Positions 1-5,611 of a stretch of 5,611 nt of DNA are shown in pieces (the first letter of the stretch is position 1; each line of letters starts with the position of its first letter). Location of the stretch: the NCBI GenBank assembly GCA_050013615.1, contig JBEKEX010000176.1, positions 1 to 5,611 of the forward strand, written 5' to 3'. A model generated the notes under the pieces. It worked only from the letters and a program-made list of their open reading frames with translations. It did not search any database and had not been told where the DNA came from. The position numbers and the translations under genes are program-made. The stretch comes from JBEKEX01 sp050013615 (GTDB lineage: Bacteria; Chloroflexota; Anaerolineae; Anaerolineales; Anaerolineaceae).

Positions 1-2308
1 GATCACCCGCAAACAAGCTTTCGACGCATTGCAGGAGAATAAGAACGCAGCCGTCCCGTTCGAGCAAGCCATTATCCAATACAGTGGCGTCGATCCGTCC
101 CGGCTGGCTCAGACCCTGGCCCGCATTCACGCCATTGGCTACGAAGACCTTTCACTGCGGGAGGAGACGCATTCCGTGATCGACGCCCTGGGCGTTTCGC
201 GAATCCGAACCATGGCCATCGACCCGGTGGACTATCAGGTGGCTCACCTCATTACATTGGAAACCGCGCAGCAAATGAGTGCGCTTCCCATTCGCACGCA
301 GGGAGAGCAAGTGGTCGTCGCCTTCTCCGAGCTCTTATTCGAACCCACCCGAAAAAACCTCGAGCTCATTTTAAATAAGACGATAACGCCGGTGATGACC
401 AGCCACCCGATGCTGGAAGAGGCGATCCACCGCACGCTGGGCCGGCCCAACCTGGGCACCACGCTGCTGATGGCCGGGATGATCACGCGCAACCAGTTGA
501 ACGATGCCCTGGATTATGCCCACAAAGCGAACATCCGCCTGGGCCGGGCCTTGGTCTTCAAGCGCTACCTGACCGAGGATGCGCTATACCAGTTCCTTGC
601 CAAACAAGCGGAGCTGCCCTTCTTCGATCTTTCCTCGGCGACCATCGACGAAGCAGCAGCCCGCCTGCTCGATCCGAAATTAGAGCGGACGTATGGCATT
701 CTGCCGTTGGCAGCAGACGATTCGCAGGTGATCCTGGCGACCATTGATCCGCACAACCAGGAAGGGCTGCAGCGCGTGGAGACGGCACTACAAAAGCCTT
801 TACGCCTGGTGGTGGTCACAGAAAGCGACCTCGACGCGGCTCTCGAGAACCTTTACCGCAACGAATATGTCAACGAAAGCGTGTCATCCCTGCTCGAGCG
901 CTCGCCACACGATTCGGCTTTCCACGTTCTGGAACGCAATCAGATCATCACGTTGGCGGTCATGGCAGCCATCTCGCTGGTCTGGCTGGCGTTCGATGCA
1001 CTTTCTTACCTGGTCATCCTCAATGCACTCATCACCGCTTTCTACCTGGTATTCTCGATCTATAAATTCAGGCTGATCTTCAAAGCCATTTCCACCAACC
1101 TCGAAGTACCTGTCTCGGATCAAGAAGTTGCGCTTCTAAAAGACTCCGAATTGCCGGTGTATACGATCCTGGTCCCGGTGCACCACGAAGCCGAAGTCTT
1201 GCCGGACATACTGAAATCCCTGGTAACCCTCGACTACCCTTCGGCCCGCCTCGACATCCTGGTGCTGCTCGAAGAGGACGATCTCGAAACGATCAGGAAG
1301 TTCGACGAGATCAACCCGCCGCGCTTCATCCAAAAAATCATCGTCCCCAACGAGCAGCCCAAGACGAAGCCCAAAGCCTGCAACTATGGGTTGATCCACG
1401 CCCGCGGGGACTACATCGTTATTTACGACGCCGAAGATTTGCCCGACCGCGACCAATTGAAGAAAGTACTCATCGCCTTTTCGAAAGCACCGGAGAACGT
1501 GGCCTGTATCCAGGCCAAGCTGAATTACTATAACCGCAAGCAAAACATCCTCACCCAGTGGTTCACGGTCGAATATTCGATGTGGTTCGATCTGTTGCTC
1601 CCCGGCCTGGACGCCGACCATGCACCTATCCCCCTTGGAGGGACCTCGAACCATTTCAAGACCGCTGCGCTGCTGGAAGCCGGCGCCTGGGATCCCTACA
1701 ACGTCACCGAGGATGCCGACCTGGGCATCCGCCTGTTCAAGCGCGGCTATCGCACCCGCATTGTGGATTCGACCACCTACGAGGAAGCAAATAGCCAGTA
1801 TGACAATTGGATCAGGCAGCGCTCGCGTTGGCTGAAAGGCTACATGCAGACCTGGCTGGTGCACATGCGCCATCCTGTTCGCCTGATGCGAGAGATCGGT
1901 TTCAACAATTTCATGAGCTTCCAATATATCGTAGGCGGCACGTTCTTTACCGCTCTGTTGAACCCGGTCTACTGGGTACTGACCTCGATCTGGTTCCTGG
2001 CGCAGCCTGAATTCATTCACCTCTTATTCCCCGGCATCATCTTTTATATGGGAGCTTTGTGTCTTTACGTTGGGACATTCGTCTTCACCTACATCAACGT
2101 GGCCGGCTCGATGCGCCGCGGCTATTACGACATGGTGCCGACTGCCATGCTGAGCCCCATCTATTGGGCCATGAGCAGCATCGCCAGTTGGAAAGGGTTC
2201 ACGCAATTGATCTTCAAACCGCACTTCTGGGAGAAGACGCGCCACGGCCTGTATCAAAAGCCTGATGAAGCCGCCGAGTCCGGCGACCCGGGAAAGGTGA
2301 AGAAATGA
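1..2308 (+). CDS. MshEN-GT2 membrane glycosyltransferase, 5' end cut by window
   Basis: Family 2 glycosyltransferase anchored in the cytoplasmic membrane, probably polymerising or transferring sugar from a nucleotide sugar. The frame is open from base 2, giving 768 visible residues. A TTG at 29 is not the likely start: residues before it (ITRKQAFDA) align with ITRNQLNDA at the start of a second repeat, and no ribosome site precedes it. Numbering from that TTG: two tandem MshEN/T2SSE_N-like domains (about 1-138 and 152-280); two membrane helices (about 306-346); GT2 catalytic domain (about 377-605) with LLEEDD at 413-418, DAED at 467-470, TED at 560-562 and QRSRW at 597-601, so the D,D,D,Q/RxxRW set is complete; then three or four C-terminal membrane segments (about 627-722). 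MshEN domains bind c-di-GMP in some proteins; the second copy has the RLG motif at 170-172. It resembles NfrB-type and cellulose-synthase-like GT2 enzymes, but the domain order differs from NfrB. Substrate and product are unknown. It overlaps the next gene by 4 bp. Confidence 0.9.
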   Translation, partial: ITRKQAFDALQENKNAAVPFEQAIIQYSGVDPSRLAQTLARIHAIGYEDLSLREETHSVIDALGVSRIRTMAIDPVDYQVAHLITLETAQQMSALPIRTQGEQVVVAFSELLFEPTRKNLELILNKTITPVMTSHPMLEEAIHRTLGRPNLGTTLLMAGMITRNQLNDALDYAHKANIRLGRALVFKRYLTEDALYQFLAKQAELPFFDLSSATIDEAAARLLDPKLERTYGILPLAADDSQVILATIDPHNQEGLQRVETALQKPLRLVVVTESDLDAALENLYRNEYVNESVSSLLERSPHDSAFHVLERNQIITLAVMAAISLVWLAFDALSYLVILNALITAFYLVFSIYKFRLIFKAISTNLEVPVSDQEVALLKDSELPVYTILVPVHHEAEVLPDILKSLVTLDYPSARLDILVLLEEDDLETIRKFDEINPPRFIQKIIVPNEQPKTKPKACNYGLIHARGDYIVIYDAEDLPDRDQLKKVLIAFSKAPENVACIQAKLNYYNRKQNILTQWFTVEYSMWFDLLLPGLDADHAPIPLGGTSNHFKTAALLEAGAWDPYNVTEDADLGIRLFKRGYRTRIVDSTTYEEANSQYDNWIRQRSRWLKGYMQTWLVHMRHPVRLMREIGFNNFMSFQYIVGGTFFTALLNPVYWVLTSIWFLAQPEFIHLLFPGIIFYMGALCLYVGTFVFTYINVAGSMRRGYYDMVPTAMLSPIYWAMSSIASWKGFTQLIFKPHFWEKTRHGLYQKPDEAAESGDPGKVKK
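2..868 (+). repeat. Tandem protein-level duplication (two MshEN-like units) inside the GT2 gene
   Basis: Two homologous segments lie in the same frame, about 2-442 and 482-868, with starts 480 bp (160 codons) apart. Each begins ITR(K/N)Q...DAL, continues through a helical stretch ending in YEDL or FFDL, then an IDP/IDE segment, a P-I/L-P hydrophobic strand region (ALPIRTQGEQVVVAF against GILPLAADDSQVILAT) and a closing helix (EEAIHR against AALENLYR). The first bases of the two units are still similar as DNA (gatcacccgcaa against gatcacgcgcaa). The second unit fits the GspE/PilB/MshE N-terminal domain well. The first is more diverged, has extra residues before its strand region, and may have further sequence upstream of the window. 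Confidence 0.65.
536..607 (+). other. Putative c-di-GMP-binding MshEN motif (24 codons) in the second repeat
   Basis: Codons 170-193 (numbered from the TTG at 29) start RLG, continue with LV five residues on, LT at 181-182, regularly spaced leucines, and end in Q193. This matches the known MshEN pattern RLGxx(L/V/I)(L/V/I)xxG, then hydrophobic pairs, then LxxxLxxQ, including its 24-residue length. One deviation is visible: the conserved Gly at the tenth position is Arg179. The equivalent stretch of the first repeat (residues 10-33) starts PFE instead of RLG and ends in Ile, so it should not bind the same way. Binding is inferred from the motif only. Confidence 0.5.
2293..2300 (+). promoter_or_regulatory. 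Ribosome binding site of the GT-C gene
   Basis: AAAGGTGA lies within the last codons of the GT2 gene and ends 4 bases before the ATG at 2305. AGGTGA is fully complementary to the usual 3' end of bacterial 16S rRNA. Together with the ATGA stop/start overlap it fixes the start of the downstream gene and points to translational coupling. Confidence 0.75.
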
Positions 2309-3978
2309 ACCTTTCTGCCTGGCTCAACCGGCCTGCGGCGCGTGCGAAGGTGTTAAAACCTTCCCAGCCGTTGGTGAATATCGACGTCAAGCGGCCTTTA
2401 CGGAAACACGAAGGGCTGGTCATCTTCATCCTTGCCTCGATCCTCAATCTCGGGCTGGCCTATTTCCTGTTCTTCGTGTGGCATATCGGCAACAGCGACT
2501 CGCTCTCACGAACTGCCAACGCCTTTTACGTCTTGTATTCGCGTGACCCACACCTGGCCGCGGTGGGGTTTGTGTGGCCGCCCTTCCCCAGCTTGTTGCA
2601 ATTGCCTTTGCTGCCACTCATGAAGGCGTTGGGTTACACCACGTTCACCGGCAGCATCGTCTCGGCGCTGTTTGGGGCAGCCGCCCTCGTCATGATGAAT
2701 CGCCTGCTGGCAGACCTCAAATTCCCCGAGGCAATGCGCTGGATCCTGCTCGTGCTGCTCCAAATCCATCCGAATACCTGGTATCTCTCCGCGTCGGGAA
2801 TGGCTGAGCCGATATTCCTGTTCTTTGCCATCGTGACCCTTTATGGGATGAATCTGATGCCTCGTTCGATGCGTTCCTGGGTCATCGTGGGCATTGGATT
2901 GGCCTTCGCGTTCTTAATCCGCTATGAATCCCTGGCAATGATCGCCGGGGTGGGGCTGGCGATCATCGTCCACATGTGGGCCAGCGGCACCGATTGGAGG
3001 GCAAAGACCGAAGGCTGGATGCTGGCCGTCCTCACGCCCCCAGTCTACGCCGTGGCGCTGTGGTTGTTCTTCAACTGGACTCTGATGGGAGATCCGTTGT
3101 ACTTCCTCAGCAGCGTCTACAGCTTGTCGAACGCGCCGGATATTGCAAAGATCGCCGGTTTCAGCCAGCCGCTCTACCTGGCCTGGGGCAACATCTTTGT
3201 AGCGATCAAGATGGGCATCATCCGCTCGTTCCAGCAATGCCCCGCATACCCGGTGGTCGTGGTCATCGCTTTCATTTCCATCCTTTGGAACCGCAACCGC
3301 AAAGGGTTTGGGCTGTTCATCACAATGTTCAGCGTCACGGCTTTCACGATCTTGCAAGTCTACCTGGGCTCGCTGGCAAACTGGATGCGCTACTGGTTCT
3401 ACGCCGCACCCTTTGCACTGGTTATGGCAGGCATTGTCAACGAGAAATTAAAGCGCAGTTGGAGAATTCCCTTTTATTTCTTGCTGATCGCACTCTTTGT
3501 CGCCGGCATCCCGACTTCATTGAATGCCATGCGCGATACTCATGTCGGGGGAGATGAACAGCGGCTGAGCGCCCTGATCCTGGACCCGCAGCAGGAAGCA
3601 TCGCTGCGTGAGAATGACGGTTATTGGATCTACCTGCACGACGCTCCCATCGTGGCAAAAGTCGTCGACCAGTATTCCACCAAGGGGTTGGTGCTGGTGG
3701 ATTCGAGCAGCAGCTTCTCGGTGATCATGACCGTCACCGCACCGCAGCGGCTTTTCATCTCGAACGATACCAACTATTTCAAGGTCCTGGCAGACCCGAT
3801 CGGTACGGTCGCTTACATCCTCGTCCTCGACCCCAAGACCGAAGGCGTGGTGAACACCATCAACATCACCTATCCCACCCTTTTCGATAGCGGATCAAAC
3901 TGGGCAACGTTGGTATGGGATTCGGGAGATCAAACGGTCAACCATTGGCGCATCTACCAGGTGCATCCCATCCAATAA
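2305..3978 (+). CDS. Polytopic GT-C-type (GT39/ArnT/PMT-like) glycosyltransferase
   Basis: Predicted integral membrane protein of 557 residues, probably moving a sugar from a polyprenyl-phosphate donor to an acceptor on the outer face of the membrane. About 11-12 hydrophobic segments lie between residues 37 and 403. The first helix (37-58) leads into an extracytoplasmic loop with Asp65 (GNSDSLSR), SRDPHL at 79-84 and WPP at 91-93, the place where GT-C enzymes carry their catalytic acidic residue and a proline-rich motif. Further GT-C-like features are SGMAEPIFLF (163-172), RYE (206-208) and NWTLMGDPLYF (257-267). Residues about 404-557 are soluble and likely extracytoplasmic, with no motif I recognise. 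The ATG start is set by a good ribosome site and a 4-bp ATGA overlap with the GT2 gene, so both are probably one transcript and one glycan pathway. The usual DxD/DE pair in the first loop is reduced to one Asp. Superfamily assignment is fairly firm; substrate and exact family are not. Confidence 0.78.
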   Translation: MNLSAWLNRPAARAKVLKPSQPLVNIDVKRPLRKHEGLVIFILASILNLGLAYFLFFVWHIGNSDSLSRTANAFYVLYSRDPHLAAVGFVWPPFPSLLQLPLLPLMKALGYTTFTGSIVSALFGAAALVMMNRLLADLKFPEAMRWILLVLLQIHPNTWYLSASGMAEPIFLFFAIVTLYGMNLMPRSMRSWVIVGIGLAFAFLIRYESLAMIAGVGLAIIVHMWASGTDWRAKTEGWMLAVLTPPVYAVALWLFFNWTLMGDPLYFLSSVYSLSNAPDIAKIAGFSQPLYLAWGNIFVAIKMGIIRSFQQCPAYPVVVVIAFISILWNRNRKGFGLFITMFSVTAFTILQVYLGSLANWMRYWFYAAPFALVMAGIVNEKLKRSWRIPFYFLLIALFVAGIPTSLNAMRDTHVGGDEQRLSALILDPQQEASLRENDGYWIYLHDAPIVAKVVDQYSTKGLVLVDSSSSFSVIMTVTAPQRLFISNDTNYFKVLADPIGTVAYILVLDPKTEGVVNTINITYPTLFDSGSNWATLVWDSGDQTVNHWRIYQVHPIQ

Positions 3979-4010
3979 ATTGGTCTATAGCCGATAAGCA
4001 TCCAAGATTA

Positions 4011-4050
4011 AAAACGAGCTGGGCTGAAAAGCCCAGCTTGTTGTTTAGTT
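4011..4050. terminator. Bidirectional intrinsic terminator between convergent genes
   Basis: A perfect 9-bp inverted repeat, AGCTGGGCT (4017-4025) and AGCCCAGCT (4030-4038), closes on a GAAA tetraloop (4026-4029). The stem extends through a G-T wobble (4016/4039), C-G (4015/4040) and two A-T pairs. On the plus strand it is followed by T-rich TTGTTGTTTAGTT, ending the glycosyltransferase transcript. On the minus strand the A run at 4010-4014 reads as a T tract, ending the ptsI transcript. It fills much of the 81-bp spacer 3979-4059, in which I see no promoter or small gene. Confidence 0.85.
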
Positions 4051-4059
4051 CTTATTCGA

Positions 4060-5611
4060 TCAATTGACGATATCCGGCATCTTCTCCCGCACGTAAGCCT
4101 TCACCTCATCGGCGGATTCGAACTTCAAGATCTCTTCCGCCAGCTTCTTGCATTCGGGCACTTTCAAATTGCGCAGGATCTGCTTTGCCATGGGTACGGC
4201 GGGCGGGTTCATACTGAATTCATCCAATCCCAACCCCAACAGAATAGGAACGGCCAGCGGCTCGCCGGCCAATTCACCGCAAAGCCCCACCCACTTGCCA
4301 TACTTGTGCGCCTGTATGATCACGTTCTGGATCAAGCGCAGCACGGCTGGTGAAAAGGCACTGGTCAGATAAGCCAATTCGGCGTTGGTGCGATCCACCG
4401 CCAGTGTATATTGGGTCAGATCGTTGGTGCCGATGGAGAAGAAATCCACTTCCGGCGCCAGCATATCGGCCATCACTGCAGCCGAAGGCACTTCGACCAT
4501 TATGCCCAATTGCAGTTTCGCCGCCACCGGTTTGCCTTCTTTGGCCAGTTCCGCCTTGCACTCTTCGTAGATCGCCCGCGCCTGGCGGATCTCCGCCAAC
4601 GCTGCCACCATGGGGAACATGATGCGCAAATCGTGGCCGATCCCAGCACGCAAGGCGGCCTTCAATTGGGGTTTGAGAAGCTCTTCAGGATGCACCAATG
4701 CCAGGCGCAGCCCGCGCACACCCAGGAAGGGGTTCATTTCCTTGGCAATGTCCAGATAGGGCAATTGCTTGTCGCCGCCGATGTCGCTGGTGCGCAGCAC
4801 GACCGGCAGCTTGCCAAAAACATCCAGAATGGCCGAATAGGCCTTATATTGTTCTTCCTCATCCGGTAAAGTCTCGCGTTCCATGTAAAGGAACTCGGTG
4901 CGCAGCAGGCCCACACCCTCGGCGCCATTCTCAATGGCCGACTTGGCCCCTTCCACGTTGCCAATGTTGGCCACCACTTCCACCCGCTGGCCATCCAACG
5001 TGATGACCGGCTCATGACAGTGGGACTTGGCCCGTTCGGCAATTGCCGCAGCCGATTCTTTTTTGGCTTTATAGGTCTCGATAGTCTCTGCCGTGGGATC
5101 GACGTAGACCTTCCCGGTAGTGCCATCCAGCACAACCTCTTGTCCGTTCTGGATATTCAAAATATCCTTGCCAGCGCCCACCACCGCAGGGATGCTCAAC
5201 CCACGCGCCAGGATAGCCGTGTGAGAGGTTTCACTGCCAACGACCGTGCAGAAACCCAGCACCAGGCATTTATCCAGCAGAACGGTGTCCGATGGGGTCA
5301 AGTCATTGGCAACGATGATGGACGGCTTGATCAATTTACTGGTATCCGCATCGCCGGCACCCAATAAAACCCGCAGCAAGCGCTGGGCGATATCACGCAC
5401 ATCTGCGGCGCGAGCCTTGAAGTAATCGCTCTCCATGCCTTCCAACGTCTGGGCATAGTGTTCGGTGGCTTCCTTGACTGCGAACTCGACGTTCACTTTT
5501 TGTTCACTGACAGTCTTGCGAATGGTATCCAAAAGCTCGGGGTCCTGCAGCATCATCAGGTGTGCTTCGAAGATCAACGCCTGATCCGCAGCCAATTCGA
5601 CTTTTGCCTTC
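4060..5611 (-). CDS. ptsI: Phosphoenolpyruvate-protein phosphotransferase (PTS enzyme I), N-terminus cut by window
   Basis: Cytoplasmic enzyme I takes phosphate from PEP onto a histidine and passes it to HPr, the first step of PTS sugar uptake and signalling. The frame is open to the window edge (516 visible residues). A TTG at 5595 is not the true start, since family-like residues KAKVE precede it; E. coli enzyme I has 575 residues and comparison suggests about 60 are missing. Numbered from that TTG: part of the HPr-binding helical region (1-80), phosphohistidine domain with TSHTAILAR and catalytic His125, then the PEP-binding barrel (about 190-511) with GLLRTEF (229-235), RTSDIGGDKQLPY (268-280), NPFLGVRGLR (288-297), GIMVEVPSA (364-372), GTNDLTQYTLAVDR (389-402) and GLCGELAGEP (437-446, Cys439 as acid). 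All key residues appear intact, so it should be active. Where most enzymes have GG before the histidine motif it has GS. Whether HPr or an EIIA domain is encoded upstream or fused is outside the window. Confidence 0.96.
   Translation of the reverse strand, partial: KAKVELAADQALIFEAHLMMLQDPELLDTIRKTVSEQKVNVEFAVKEATEHYAQTLEGMESDYFKARAADVRDIAQRLLRVLLGAGDADTSKLIKPSIIVANDLTPSDTVLLDKCLVLGFCTVVGSETSHTAILARGLSIPAVVGAGKDILNIQNGQEVVLDGTTGKVYVDPTAETIETYKAKKESAAAIAERAKSHCHEPVITLDGQRVEVVANIGNVEGAKSAIENGAEGVGLLRTEFLYMERETLPDEEEQYKAYSAILDVFGKLPVVLRTSDIGGDKQLPYLDIAKEMNPFLGVRGLRLALVHPEELLKPQLKAALRAGIGHDLRIMFPMVAALAEIRQARAIYEECKAELAKEGKPVAAKLQLGIMVEVPSAAVMADMLAPEVDFFSIGTNDLTQYTLAVDRTNAELAYLTSAFSPAVLRLIQNVIIQAHKYGKWVGLCGELAGEPLAVPILLGLGLDEFSMNPPAVPMAKQILRNLKVPECKKLAEEILKFESADEVKAYVREKMPDIVN

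Noticed and set aside
29..31. TTG as the true start of the GT2 gene
   Set aside because: Codons upstream in the same frame (ITRKQAFDA) match the start of the second internal repeat, and no Shine-Dalgarno sequence precedes the TTG, so the gene begins before the window.
1136..2020. Long minus-strand open frame (294 codons) opposite the GT2 catalytic region
   Set aside because: It lies wholly antisense to a domain with intact GT2 motifs, its translation has no recognisable domain, and it has no convincing ribosome site. Such open frames are common opposite GC-rich genes.
2976..3557. Plus-strand open frame of 193 codons in another frame of the GT-C gene
   Set aside because: It overlaps the membrane segments of a well-supported gene, is low in hydrophobic structure, has no recognisable motif, and appears to be an out-of-frame shadow.
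4411..4869. Plus-strand open frame of 152 codons within ptsI
   Set aside because: It is antisense to the conserved PEP-binding barrel of enzyme I, and its His/Gln/Arg-rich composition is typical of a shadow frame.
5593..5595. TTG as the true start of ptsI
   Set aside because: The frame stays open to the window edge with enzyme I-like sequence, and the HPr-binding region would be incomplete if translation began here.

Overview
The window holds three protein-coding genes and one compact intergenic terminator. Two are glycosyltransferase-type membrane proteins on the plus strand. The third is a PTS enzyme I gene (ptsI) on the minus strand, convergent with the pair. The first and last genes are cut by the window edges. 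The sequence is moderately GC-rich and tightly packed, and the arrangement is typically bacterial. My best guess is a Chloroflexota (Anaerolineae-like) bacterium, from the general look of the proteins. That is an impression, because no rRNA or other phylogenetic marker is present.

Layout: 1-2308 (+) encodes a large membrane-bound GT2 glycosyltransferase. Its N-terminus carries two tandem MshEN / T2SS-E N-terminal-type domains, and only the second keeps the RLG-type c-di-GMP-binding signature. 2305-3978 (+) overlaps it by 4 bp (ATGA) and encodes a polytopic protein resembling GT-C (GT39/ArnT/PMT-like) glycosyltransferases, with a C-terminal extracytoplasmic domain. 3979-4059 is an 81-bp convergent spacer almost filled by a palindromic hairpin that should terminate transcription from both sides. 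4060-5611 (-) encodes enzyme I of the phosphoenolpyruvate:sugar phosphotransferase system, lacking roughly 60 N-terminal residues that lie beyond the window.

How the genes work together: the two plus-strand genes are almost certainly co-transcribed and translationally coupled. Together they look like a glycan module: a processive or lipid-linked GT2 enzyme at the cytoplasmic face, possibly gated by c-di-GMP, and a GT-C enzyme transferring sugar from a lipid carrier on the outer face. Product and acceptor cannot be read from sequence. The ptsI gene is an unrelated neighbour that starts the phosphorelay for PTS sugar uptake or regulation. I see no tRNA, rRNA, CRISPR array, insertion sequence or phage gene. 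The most interesting point is the c-di-GMP-receptor-like tandem module fused N-terminally to the GT2 enzyme, with asymmetric conservation of its two copies.
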